The notes under the pieces are model-generated. The model did no database searches and was not told the DNA's origin. It worked only from the letters and a program-made list of their open reading frames with translations. From Sphingobacterium sp. ML3W (GTDB lineage Bacteria; Bacteroidota; Bacteroidia; Sphingobacteriales; Sphingobacteriaceae): a stretch of 64,000 bases of DNA. The translations under genes were made by a program, and so were the position numbers. The stretch is from positions 6,324,001-6,388,000 of the forward strand of contig NZ_CP107036.1 in NCBI RefSeq assembly GCF_029542085.1, in the 5' to 3' direction. This document shows, piece by piece, positions 26,715 through 35,235 of the stretch; the stretch's first letter is position 1; the number at the start of each line of letters is the position of its first letter.

Positions 26715-28408
26715 TTATAGATTCAAATAGTATATTACAGAATATTGAAGAGCATTTCAAAGTATTTGCTGGGCCCGGCGCAGGAAAAACACAGTTTCTT
26801 GTAAATCATATAAAAAATATTCTGAATAACAGTAAGAGATTAAAAATTCAGGGAAAAATTGCTTGTATAACCTATACCAATATTGCCACTGAGACAATTC
26901 TTAAAAGAGTCGGCGATCATGGTGGAAGACTGGAGATAAGTACTATACATAGTTTCTTATATACGCATCTTATTAAACCATATATCCACATAATTGCCCA
27001 TGATTATAATTTAGATGCGACGAACCTAAATGGACACGATGAAGTTGTTTTAAGCGGATATCAGACTATACAGGATTGGAAAGTAAGGACTGGTCAACAA
27101 CGTTTGCGTGATGATGAAAAGATTGTTGAAACATGGCAGAGCCTGAAATGGAAATTTGACACAGCAAATCCAGAGCAGTTAATTATAAGACCTCCATATC
27201 CTGTACAATACTTCAGTAATGTTGGTTATCTGGAATATAAAAAAATGTTGTGGTCTAAGGGACTTCTGCATCATGATGATGTACTTTTTTTTAGCTACGA
27301 GCTGGTTAGAAAAAAACCATTCGTATTAAAAGTATTAAGGGCAAAATTTCCATATTTCTTGGTAGATGAATTTCAGGATACCAGTCCAATTCAAATTGCA
27401 CTTCTGAAATTGATAGGTGTTGACGAAACCATTGTTGGTGTTGTCGGTGATGAAATTCAGTCGATATACTCTTTTTTAGGTGCCGTTCCTGGTCAGCTGA
27501 ATAGTTTTTCATTACCAAACATAGTAGAATATGAGATCTCGGGAAATTGGAGAAGCACCAATCAAATAGTTGGACTACTAAATACAATCAGGCCAAATTT
27601 AACTCAACAACCTTTAAGGAATATATCCGGTTCAACTCCAACTATTATTGTCGGCGACAAACTTAGTGCCCTATCTACTATAGCCAATAGATATCCAGAT
27701 CTTGAGGTGTTCTCGTTATGTAGAGAGAATACAACTGCTAATGCTTTACAGAGGGGCTTAGGTATTAACGTTCACAACGATCTTCTACAACAATTAAAAT
27801 CTGCTGATAGTTCATCTGATAGGCGTCGAATAATTTCCGATTCGATCAAAGCGATAGAATATGCAAGACTTGGATATTTTAAAGATGCTCTTAAGACACT
27901 AGGACGATCGTTCAACAGAAATAAAACATTGGATAACCAGAAACAGACTTTAGAGGCTTTAAAAAAGCTGCTTAATAACTACGATAGCTTTGCCAACGAT
28001 AATTTATCAGGTTTAGTAAATTTTGTTAGGACAAACATTAAAACAGTTTCGGCGCCCAGGTCAGGAGGCGCTTTCAATTTCTATTCATCAACACCTTACA
28101 CACATGCTGCCATAGCAGTGAAAAACCTATATGAAACTGGTACATGTAGGACAATTCACAAATCCAAGGGAGATGAATTCGAATGTGTGCTTGTTGTTCT
28201 GGAAGCAAGGCGAGGTAGCGCTTTCAATGAGAATACAGTATTATCATTTTTATTAAATCCCAATTTACTTTCAAATGAAGAACATCGGGTAAATTACGTC
28301 GCCCTTAGTAGAGCCCAAAATCATTTATTCATATCTACTCCTTCTTTGTCTTCTGCAAATGAAATATCTTTAAAAGCTATAGGTATCGAAGTAGAGCGCC
28401 TTCCATAA
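26705..28408 (+). CDS. gajB: UvrD/Rep-like superfamily 1 helicase (GajB-like)
   Basis: The start is the ATG at 26705, overlapping the preceding gene by 10 bases, a sign of coupled translation. 567 residues. SF1 motifs in order: Walker A GPGAGKTQ near 20, ACITYTNIAT (Ia), TIHSFLYTHL, LVDEFQDTSPIQ (II), VGDEIQSIYSFLGA (III), ISGNWRSTNQIV (IV), TIHKSKGDEFECV (V) and VNYVALSRAQNHLFIS (VI). All helicase motifs look intact. In Gabija this partner acts with the OLD nuclease to block phage. Confidence 0.85.
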   Translation: MSVVIDSNSILQNIEEHFKVFAGPGAGKTQFLVNHIKNILNNSKRLKIQGKIACITYTNIATETILKRVGDHGGRLEISTIHSFLYTHLIKPYIHIIAHDYNLDATNLNGHDEVVLSGYQTIQDWKVRTGQQRLRDDEKIVETWQSLKWKFDTANPEQLIIRPPYPVQYFSNVGYLEYKKMLWSKGLLHHDDVLFFSYELVRKKPFVLKVLRAKFPYFLVDEFQDTSPIQIALLKLIGVDETIVGVVGDEIQSIYSFLGAVPGQLNSFSLPNIVEYEISGNWRSTNQIVGLLNTIRPNLTQQPLRNISGSTPTIIVGDKLSALSTIANRYPDLEVFSLCRENTTANALQRGLGINVHNDLLQQLKSADSSSDRRRIISDSIKAIEYARLGYFKDALKTLGRSFNRNKTLDNQKQTLEALKKLLNNYDSFANDNLSGLVNFVRTNIKTVSAPRSGGAFNFYSSTPYTHAAIAVKNLYETGTCRTIHKSKGDEFECVLVVLEARRGSAFNENTVLSFLLNPNLLSNEEHRVNYVALSRAQNHLFISTPSLSSANEISLKAIGIEVERLP

Positions 28409-28738
28409 CTAAAGCTGTTATAAGAATTGGTTACGGAATAGTAGCGAATTAAAGGGAAGCATTAAATGATGAAAGAAGATAAAGAACTATACAAATAATA
28501 TAAGGCTCTAAAGGACTATCAAAACAAGGGGTGCCGATACAATTGCAGGATCGCATTTGCTGGTTTTTTACGATGACGATAATTTTTTGCAGTATTTTTG
28601 TTTTGATTAGGTATTACATTTATCTTTATGAGCGTGAATTCCATAAATTAGCGATGAAATGGGGTACACATTTACAACCAATTGACCGGCATTATAAAAA
28701 GTGCTTTGAAATTCGGTCCATTTTACAAACAAGATCGT

Positions 28739-29692
28739 ATGAGCAAAATTTCAATTTCCGTATATAAAATTACAATAAACAAAAAGAGAGTTACAGATGA
28801 GTTAGAGGTACTAAATGATTTTAATTCAGGGCAAGATCTTTTAGATCTATTGACAATGCTACCTGCCCAGTTTTTAAAAGCTAATTCTAACAAAAAGGTT
28901 CTTGATGAAGCAGAAACGAAGAGGAGAACAATAATATCAGATAATAATTTAGATACAACGGGACGGATAGTTTCTGGTTATATCGAATCAGGAGAATATG
29001 GGTTTGAGTCAGTAATTGTAGATGAAGAAGGTAAAAAAGTACATGACGTCCTAAAAGAACACTCTTTAATGAGACCCTTCTTTTTTCTAATATCTCTTCC
29101 GAAAGATAAAAGAGTTGGCTACTTGTTGATTCAGAGGTTTGAAAATTATGGTGTGTATACTATTCTTTCTAAGATGCTGAAAAGTACTTTTGCAAGTAAG
29201 TATTCAGATTATACATTATCTCTTAAACCAGATGGATTAGAAAGTTCCGAAGCATTACATTTTTTAAATGAAGGTAAAATTAGTAAGGCTTCATTTGCAA
29301 TTTTTGATTCAGAAAGTATAGCCAATATATTTACCAATAATAACACAAATGATCAGTTTAATTACGAAGACATTAAAGCGGAGATAGTAATAAGCGCTAA
29401 GAGAAATAGATTTGTTGCGATGATGAATTCGGTTAAAGGAATGTTAAATAGCGGTAAGGATTTGAAAGTGAAGCTTACTGATAAAGATATCCCATATGAA
29501 AGACTAAAAATTTATGTAAAGGTTGGTAAAGAAGAAAAAGTTCTTGATCTATCCAAATGGGATACCTTTAGTCGAGATATAGATGTAACTCATAGGCTTG
29601 AATATGATAAAACAACTGGTCTTCCATTATCAAGTTCAATAAAGGAAGAATGTCATAAAATTATAGATCAACTGGATAAAAAGAATGATTAA
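28739..29692 (+). CDS. Uncharacterised partner of the AbiC-like protein
   Basis: I use the ATG at 28739 (MSKISISVYKITI, 317 residues). The frame stays open upstream to a TTG at 28682 (ALKFGPFYKQDR precedes the Met), so the start is uncertain. The protein is soluble and alternates strand and helix (LLDLLTMLPAQFLKA; GYIESGEYGFESVIVDEEG; FFFLISLPKDKRVGYLLIQRF; ISAKRNRFVAMMNSVKGML). No catalytic motif was recognised. It overlaps the next gene by 8 bases, so the two were probably acquired and act together. Confidence 0.55.
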   Translation: MSKISISVYKITINKKRVTDELEVLNDFNSGQDLLDLLTMLPAQFLKANSNKKVLDEAETKRRTIISDNNLDTTGRIVSGYIESGEYGFESVIVDEEGKKVHDVLKEHSLMRPFFFLISLPKDKRVGYLLIQRFENYGVYTILSKMLKSTFASKYSDYTLSLKPDGLESSEALHFLNEGKISKASFAIFDSESIANIFTNNNTNDQFNYEDIKAEIVISAKRNRFVAMMNSVKGMLNSGKDLKVKLTDKDIPYERLKIYVKVGKEEKVLDLSKWDTFSRDIDVTHRLEYDKTTGLPLSSSIKEECHKIIDQLDKKND

Positions 29693-30566
29693 GAAATTTA
29701 CAACTATACTCGCCTGGATATTCATTTTTGTCGGATTGTCGCTGTCACTTTTGGTTATTTATACATTATTTGTTGAAGATAAGGTAAAGTTTGGTATTAT
29801 TGATTGGGCATATGCTTCGAAATTGAATAATATAGCGAGCGTGTTGGCTTTTCTTTTTACTGGCGCAGGAACTTTTGCGATTTTTATTACATTAAGTAAA
29901 CAACAAGAGCAATTTGAACAAGCTCAAAGGCAGGTTGTAACTCAACAATTTGAAACAACATTTTTCAATATGTTAAATCAACTCTTTAATATAAAAAATG
30001 TTGTACAGGGAAAAGTTGGTGGGGATAATTACACAGGGCAGATGTTTTTTCATCAAGTTATAGAAGAACTTAGAGAAAAATACAAAAATCACCTAAGTAC
30101 TAAAGCGGATATCGTAGATATTCTAACTAGAATTGAAAAATTTGATATTTCATCAAAATCCCAAATTGATATGGTAAAAGATGATCTAAATAACATTTAT
30201 TTGGAATCTTATAATTCCTATTACACCCAATTGAGCCACTACTTTAGATATTTCTATAATCTTGTTCGATTCGTTATAGAGAATCGTGAAATAGCTCCAC
30301 ATAATGATGCTTTGAAGTATATTCAGCTAATACAAGCGCAGCTATCTAATGATGAATTAGGATTAATTTTTTGTAATTCATTAAGCGATAAAGCTCTTAA
30401 TAGCAATAAAGAAAATAAAATATTTTTATGGATAGAAAAATACAAGATACTTGAAAACTTAGATCAAAGTAGTTTATTGCATAGATCGCTTCATATGTTA
30501 TATCCAAATACGTTGTTTAAGTTTTTAAATAGAGATGAGAAAAAAAATAAATCTTTAAATATATAG
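29685..30566 (+). CDS. Putative phage abortive-infection membrane protein (putAbiC-like)
   Basis: 293 residues. Two membrane helices (about 6-27 and 48-68) are followed by a long helix with QQEQFEQAQRQVVTQQFETTFFNMLNQL and a helical C-terminal domain (YYTQLSHYFRYFYNLVRFV, KYIQLIQAQLSNDELGLIFCN, WIEKYKILENL). The QQFExTFFNML and RAQLSNxELxLIFxN blocks are what I know from the 'putative phage abortive infection protein' family related to lactococcal AbiC. The mechanism is unknown. The 8-base overlap with the upstream gene suggests a two-component defence module. Confidence 0.75.
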   Translation: MIKKFTTILAWIFIFVGLSLSLLVIYTLFVEDKVKFGIIDWAYASKLNNIASVLAFLFTGAGTFAIFITLSKQQEQFEQAQRQVVTQQFETTFFNMLNQLFNIKNVVQGKVGGDNYTGQMFFHQVIEELREKYKNHLSTKADIVDILTRIEKFDISSKSQIDMVKDDLNNIYLESYNSYYTQLSHYFRYFYNLVRFVIENREIAPHNDALKYIQLIQAQLSNDELGLIFCNSLSDKALNSNKENKIFLWIEKYKILENLDQSSLLHRSLHMLYPNTLFKFLNRDEKKNKSLNI

Positions 30567-30645
30567 ACAGTGTCTTTTAAAATGGCGTTACTCTTTAAGC
30601 TTCTGTTTCTATCTCGCTCCCAAGTCGGCTGCAATAGATTACTCT

Positions 30646-31284
30646 TTATATCTTTTTAAATCTATTGATCCAACGTTTGTTTTCGTACAAAGTGGATCTG
30701 TTTATCCTACTTTCTGGATTACCTTTAAGTCCTTTGAGATGATCTTTAATCGTCTTGTATATTGTGTCAGGCATTTGTTGACTTATCGTGATTTTGTTGA
30801 TTATATCTAATGAGATGTCAATCTCTAGAAAGGTATCATTCATGTTGTTTGATACAGCGATTATTCTATACTCCTCTTCACACCTATAAGGCCACCTCTT
30901 TGTAAAGGGCATTTCTTCAATATCGATGATGCTATCTTTTTTTTCGATATCTCCAAGTTTTCTGTAAACTACTGCCTGATGTCTTAAATTCGGAATATTA
31001 TCTAAAATTTCGAATAATGCTATCGCGTTGAATTCAATTACACATCCACTTGAACCTTGTGAAAATGCTTTCCAATTATGAATAGTTTCATCGGCATGAG
31101 ACATGCATATCGCAAAAAGATTTCTAACTTTCTTTCTCTTTTTATACTCTAAAATAACTTCAGCATCATTTTTGTCTTCCCAAAGCTGTGGATTCAGCAG
31201 AGTTAACTTTTTGCGTTGTAATAGATCCAACAATATCGGAAGAGTTGTAAATCTATTTAGTCTCTTAATTGTCGGTTTTTTCAT
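30646..31284 (-). CDS. DUF2971 family protein
   Basis: 212 residues with the recognisable DUF2971 plan: an N-terminal SLxNPxxWED-like LTLLNPQLWEDKNDAEV, then FAICMSHADETIHNWKAFSQGSSGCVIEF, AVVYRKLGDI and a C-terminal PYRCEEEYRIIAVS. Proteins of this family turn up often in defence islands next to regulators or nucleases, and their activity is not established. Divergent in direction from the AbiC-like pair and 22 bases downstream of the XRE regulator gene, so probably co-transcribed with it. Confidence 0.75.
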   Translation of the reverse strand: MKKPTIKRLNRFTTLPILLDLLQRKKLTLLNPQLWEDKNDAEVILEYKKRKKVRNLFAICMSHADETIHNWKAFSQGSSGCVIEFNAIALFEILDNIPNLRHQAVVYRKLGDIEKKDSIIDIEEMPFTKRWPYRCEEEYRIIAVSNNMNDTFLEIDISLDIINKITISQQMPDTIYKTIKDHLKGLKGNPESRINRSTLYENKRWINRFKKI

Positions 31285-31306
31285 TATTAGGTTAATTGAT
31301 TCTATT

Positions 31307-31750
31307 TTACTTTACTTTCAACCTCTTCACCTCTTCTGCCAAATCAGCAACAACTTTTGTCAAATCCAAAATCGCTTTGGTCTTAACAGCATCATCTTGA
31401 ACGAGTTTTTCCAATAAGGCTTCTATTTTATTATCGGATTCATAAGTTATAGTAGGAAAATGGTTCAAATTATTTTGCTTAGAAGAGTCTCGATTATGCT
31501 GTATGTAATAGATAGCTTTTTCTTCATTGAAAGCTCGAATAAAATCAACCGTAACTCCTAAAGCATTCGCCAGTTCTTCTAAAGTAGGTTCAGGAATGGT
31601 CCATAAACTTTCAAAATTTGAAATCTTTCTTTGATCAAATTTGCTTTCGCATTTTTGTCCCAAAGCCTCCTGTTTCATACCCATGATTTCACGAATTCTT
31701 TTTAGATTTTTTCCTTCGTGTATTTTCTCTTCTTGAAATGCAACGCCCAT
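31307..31750 (-). CDS. XRE-family regulator with C-terminal coiled coil
   Basis: 147 residues. The N-terminal helix-turn-helix spans about 12-75 (GKNLKRIREIMGMKQEALGQKCESKFDQRKISNFE, then TLEELANALGVTVDFIRAF). The C-terminal tail has a short coiled coil (KIEALLEKLVQDDAVKTKAILDLTKVVADLAEEVKRLK), probably for oligomerisation. First gene of a two-gene unit with DUF2971. It may control that unit or the defence island. Confidence 0.8.
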   Translation of the reverse strand: MGVAFQEEKIHEGKNLKRIREIMGMKQEALGQKCESKFDQRKISNFESLWTIPEPTLEELANALGVTVDFIRAFNEEKAIYYIQHNRDSSKQNNLNHFPTITYESDNKIEALLEKLVQDDAVKTKAILDLTKVVADLAEEVKRLKVK

Positions 31751-32422
31751 TTTTTATAGATTTTAATACGTTCAGTAATTTACCGGTATTTTACCATTTT
31801 GCTCTAAATAATTGGTTCCTTACCTTTGATATAAAGATACGATTATTTGTCGATAAAATGAGGTTTATGTATAGTTTAAAGCCATTTTTAAAGTAAATTA
31901 TTTGTCTTTAGTAGATTAAAACAATAAATTTGCACCATCTCATACAGGTGGATGCACTTATGAGTCTTGTCAGTGAAACCTGAGAAATTTCAATTTGGAA
32001 CAAGGCGATAAGTGGATCAAAACGCCCGTCAGCAATGGCGTGGCGTCCGCTTACTCGTTCCAGGGCTTCTCAGGGCCTCATTGACAGTAGGTTGGATGTC
32101 ACGCCATTGTTGGTTTCTCTACCTGCTAGAAGACTCGTTATAAACAAACGAGTTATGAACAAAAAGCAACGATCAAAAAACATCATCACTGCCCCCGAGT
32201 AGCTCGGCTGGTTTGGCCAAATAAGATTTGGTTCTCTTTGCCATGGATTGCGTAACGCCAATATTATACACCTTGTGACCCCTCAATCAAACGCGATCTG
32301 GCTTCCAGAATGAATTAATTATTACTAATGTGAACTGAGTAACATCAGGCTCCCAATAAAAAGCTGATTTCGATCGGATGGTGGACGCTATGTGCTTTCG
32401 GTTACGATTGACTTACTGAAAA
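31751..32422. other. Gene-free region, right edge of the defence island
   Basis: 670 bases with no convincing gene. The left part is AT-rich and must hold the promoter of the XRE regulator. From about 31.95 to 32.3 kb the composition becomes balanced and several short, broken frames appear, including a 23-codon minus-strand frame (32242-32171, MAKRTKSYLAKPAELLGG then five residues). This could be a degraded gene of a departed mobile element, but I recognise no family. Confidence 0.4.
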
Positions 32423-32797
32423 ATGAACAGGATTTTAGCGCTACAATTTTCTTTTGACTTGATGATTTATGATGTCCATAAGGTCGATTATGACCCTATA
32501 AAGGAGATTGAGGCATTCTGGAAACATTCTGCCTTAGAAGCTATTTCTGCTAACACACTACATCTTTTAAGCACGTATCTTGATGGTGGCGCAGGAGTGA
32601 ATAGGCTCCTAAAAGATGAGGAAATGCAAGAATTTGCAACCGCATTGTATCGGGTGTTGATCGCTTATTGTATCGTCTATCATCGCAATATAGACCTGCG
32701 TAAAATGCAGATGTCAGCAGAAGCTGAAGAGCGCATCGGAAAAGAGCTAGAATTGAGCAAGAAAGTCGCTGAGTTTTTCGGTCGGTTGTCTGAATAA
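32423..32797 (+). CDS. Uncharacterised 124-residue helical protein
   Basis: A soluble, mostly helical protein (YDPIKEIEAFWKHSALEAISANTLHLLSTYLDG; EEMQEFATALYRVLIAYCIVYHRNIDLRKMQ; ERIGKELELSKKVAEFFGRL). No membrane segment, signal or known motif. It lies 17 bases before the long open frame that runs into the TlpA gene and close to a palindromic site, so it may belong to the same regulatory unit. Confidence 0.55.
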   Translation: MNRILALQFSFDLMIYDVHKVDYDPIKEIEAFWKHSALEAISANTLHLLSTYLDGGAGVNRLLKDEEMQEFATALYRVLIAYCIVYHRNIDLRKMQMSAEAEERIGKELELSKKVAEFFGRLSE

Positions 32798-32911
32798 CCA
32801 CTAACAAAAAAATAATGAATATCCTGAAATTTTTAGCCTTTTTAAAGGGCTATATAACCTATATATTTCAAGTACCTGTGAAGCACTACTTAAGCACAGA
32901 TATAGTACTAA

Positions 32912-32930
32912 TTACGCAAAATTTGCGTAA
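32912..32930. promoter_or_regulatory. Perfect palindrome TTACGCAAAATTTGCGTAA
   Basis: Nine-base perfect arms around one central A. A TACTTTAA sequence (six of the eight -7 positions) starts at 32953, about 32 bp from the centre, a geometry close to that of operator sites A-F. The TTACG/CGTAA ends resemble those sites. It could control a transcript that begins just before the 11-bp arrays and continues into tlpA-susC-susD. Confidence 0.45.
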
Positions 32931-33029
32931 GAAAATTAGACAAGGAAAAACGTACTTTAAAGGTACTGCGATCCTGCTAAAAAGGCGCTGTAAAATTAGC
33001 GCTCAGAACCTTCAAAAAAAAACAGATTC

Positions 33030-33255
33030 TTCGGGCAGCCTTCGGCTTTTGTTTGAGGATCGTTCGACACTGCGTCGTACCAGCGTCGCCTCTTCTTCGG
33101 GAACGCTTCGACTGTTGTTCGGCTGCGCTTCGGGTAGGAGTCGAAGCGTACTCGAAGCCCTGCCGAAGACGAGCCGAAGCGTAGCCGAACATGTCTCGAA
33201 CAAGCCCCGAAGAGGTCCCGAAGCGTTGCCGAAGAGCACTCGAAGGCGAGCCGAA
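33030..33255. repeat. 11-bp-periodic array: TTCG x11 followed by CGAA x11
   Basis: TTCG or a one-base variant starts at 33030, 33041, 33052, 33063, 33074, 33085, 33096, 33107, 33118, 33129 and 33140, every 11 bases without slippage. CGAA then starts at 33142, 33153, 33164 and so on every 11 bases to 33252, 11 times. The seven bases in between vary. The two halves are in register for one long hairpin about position 33137 (CGCTTCG 33126-33132 pairs with CGAAGCG 33142-33148 and each outer TTCG faces a CGAA). The period equals one turn of A-form RNA. The sequence is GC-rich relative to its surroundings. Confidence 0.9.
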
Positions 33256-33334
33256 AGGCCATCTTCTTCTGACAATTTTCGAATTAACTTCGCCCCAACT
33301 TCTGCCTTTCATGCAGTGGGCTATCAGTTTTCTT

Positions 33335-33393
33335 CGAATTTTCCTTTGATTTTTCCCGAGGGTGACCCGAAGCCCACCCGAAGAAATTCCGAG
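33335..33393 (+). repeat. Short 11-bp-periodic CGAA/CGAG array
   Basis: CGAA, TTGA, CGAG, CGAA, CGAA and CGAG start at 33335, 33346, 33357, 33368, 33379 and 33390, again at exact 11-base steps but out of phase with the preceding array. Confidence 0.75.
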
Positions 33394-33478
33394 CATCGCT
33401 GGGAGAAAGGCAGAAGTTGGTCAGGAGTTGGTAGGTACTTAAATGGTCTATTCCTCGGCGCAAAAGGTGCCGTTAGTT

Positions 33479-33588
33479 TACCGTTAAACTACCGGGAGTG
33501 TACCGAAAGGGTACCAAAAAGGTACTGTGAATGTACTAAAGAGCTACCGGAGATATACCAAAGAGGTACTAAACAGGTACGAGCTGTC
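33479..33588 (+). repeat. 11-bp-periodic TAC array (10 units)
   Basis: TAC starts at 33479, 33490, 33501, 33512, 33523, 33534, 33545, 33556, 33567 and 33578, ten times at exactly 11 bases. Units approximate TACYRAARAGG (for example TACCAAAAAGG, TACTAAACAGG). An 11-base step does not keep a codon frame, so the pattern is selected at DNA or RNA level, not protein level. Confidence 0.88.
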
Positions 33589-33828
33589 AGGAGTTCAATG
33601 GTGGCTCTTGGGTATAAGTCTGATACTGCTGTAGCACAGCCGGCAAAAGGAGAGGATACCGAATTGGTCAATGGAAGAGGAGAGAGTTGTTTTAAATTTA
33701 ATGGTTTTAAGACGATTTATGAGCGTGTTGTCTCTGTTATCGACTCTTTTGTTATCGATGGAATTTTAATGGCTCAGAGGGTTTTAAAATGCTTTGCTTA
33801 TTTGTTTGGTTATAAAAATACTTTTCGC

Positions 33829-35235
33829 ATGTCGCTGACATGCTTGGCTTTAGTTTTTAAATCATCTAATTTTTCTTTTAAGGCATTGAAGAGCATCAGA
33901 GCTCTTATGGTATTAGCTCTGATGGTTTCTATGTTTAGTTTATCGGCTCAGACGCCCCGCAAGGACAGCGGGGCCGATGGGCTATCCGGTGTCCTTGCAC
34001 TAAAACCAGGGGACAAGATTCCTGATGCGGTATGGAGCCAGTCTCTCGAACTCAATTATTTCAATGGGAAGAAGAAAATAATTAAGTTCTCTGACCTGAA
34101 AGGGAAGCTGATATTGTTAGACTTCTGGTCTACAGGTTGCCCGAGCTGCATTGAAGGTATCCCCGACATGGAGTTGATCCAACAGCGCTTTAAGGATAAG
34201 GTACAAGTTGTCATGGTCAATAGTAAACGCAATAGGGATACTCCCGAGAAGATAAAAAGACGATTTAAAAAATATAAAGAGGACTTTGATTATACACCCG
34301 TATTGCCGACAATACTGAATGATACCTTGTTTACGTCGCTTTTTCCGCATAATACTTTACCAACGATAGGAATTATCAATCCTTCCGGGCAATTTTTGCT
34401 TAATTCATTTGCAAGTTCTATCACGGAGGATATTATTCAGGATTTTTTAAAAACGGGAGTTTCAAACAGATTTATTGAAAAATCAGAAATCAAAAATACT
34501 GCTCGGATAAACACGCAGCCTTTGGTGGATACCACAGGACTTATATTTTGCTCAGTGATGTCCGGGTATCGGGAAAATTATCTTGGTGTTTATCCAGCTG
34601 TGGCTTATAGCAAAGGGAATTCACTGTTTCAGGTGGGGAATTACTTTCTCAATACCTGCTATCAGTTGGCTTTTCCTGATGTCTTCCAAGGGGCACAATC
34701 GAGTCTTTTCGTTTTTGATGATCAGATCAATAAGGAATTTATAGATCTCATATACGATTTTAAAACAACAAAAGGACAGTTTTGGTATCAGCTGTACCTG
34801 CGTGATAGTATCACACAGGAGTTGGCATTCGATTATTTTAGAAATGCTTTGATTGAACGATTTAATGTTGCAGTTGAGCGAAAAAAAGGTATTGTTGCGG
34901 CATACGCGCTTTCGCTAGATGTATCTCGTCCGCTATGGAAAACCAAGGGCGGAATGTATATGAATAGTGTGGATAAAGGCAATGAGTCTTTGATCATGCA
35001 AAATATGCCCCTAAATGGTGTGATTGGTTTCATCAGGTCTATTCTGGATAAACCGGTAATTTTTGAAGTTAAAAGTGCTGAACGGATTGATCTGCGTTTG
35101 CCGGGAAACTTTCTTGATCTGTCTATCAAAGAAAAGATAGCTGCGCTGGAACAGCATGGCATAACGCTTACGCCAACACAATACACTGGTGAATATCCTT
35201 ATTTCTACACAGTATCTACTAAACATACGAAGTAA
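33829..35235 (+). CDS. TlpA/thioredoxin-like exported protein
   Basis: The frame is open from 32815, but the part before about 33.8 kb encodes only the periodic arrays in translation. I place the start at the ATG at 33829, with 33907 as alternative, either giving a signal segment ALMVLALMVSMFSLSAQ. 468 residues. A TlpA-type thioredoxin domain follows: LKPGDKIPDAVW, LILLDFWSTGCPSCIEGIPDM with the CPSC active site, VVMVNSKRN and LPTIGIINPSGQ. A C-terminal domain of about 250 residues is unrecognised. The stop codon overlaps the susC-like start by one base. Confidence 0.75.
   Translation: MSLTCLALVFKSSNFSFKALKSIRALMVLALMVSMFSLSAQTPRKDSGADGLSGVLALKPGDKIPDAVWSQSLELNYFNGKKKIIKFSDLKGKLILLDFWSTGCPSCIEGIPDMELIQQRFKDKVQVVMVNSKRNRDTPEKIKRRFKKYKEDFDYTPVLPTILNDTLFTSLFPHNTLPTIGIINPSGQFLLNSFASSITEDIIQDFLKTGVSNRFIEKSEIKNTARINTQPLVDTTGLIFCSVMSGYRENYLGVYPAVAYSKGNSLFQVGNYFLNTCYQLAFPDVFQGAQSSLFVFDDQINKEFIDLIYDFKTTKGQFWYQLYLRDSITQELAFDYFRNALIERFNVAVERKKGIVAAYALSLDVSRPLWKTKGGMYMNSVDKGNESLIMQNMPLNGVIGFIRSILDKPVIFEVKSAERIDLRLPGNFLDLSIKEKIAALEQHGITLTPTQYTGEYPYFYTVSTKHTK

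Noticed and set aside
28531..28767. Small GTG-start ORF with one membrane helix before the AbiC-like pair
   Set aside because: No ribosome-binding site, non-ATG start and overlap with the next gene's possible N-terminal extension; not supported as a gene.
32171..32242. Micro-ORF with a double-glycine (MAKRTKSYLAKPAELLGG)
   Set aside because: Only 23 codons, no ribosome-binding site and no transporter nearby; probably chance or a gene relic.
32977..33396. Long minus-strand frames in the array region
   Set aside because: They exist because the phased repeats avoid stop codons; their products are repetitive Arg/Ser-rich sequence with no domain.
33030..33588. CRISPR array or ordinary tandem repeat
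   Set aside because: Only 3-4 bases are conserved per 11-base unit, spacers are 7 bases and no cas genes are near; the pattern is a phased motif, not repeats with spacers.
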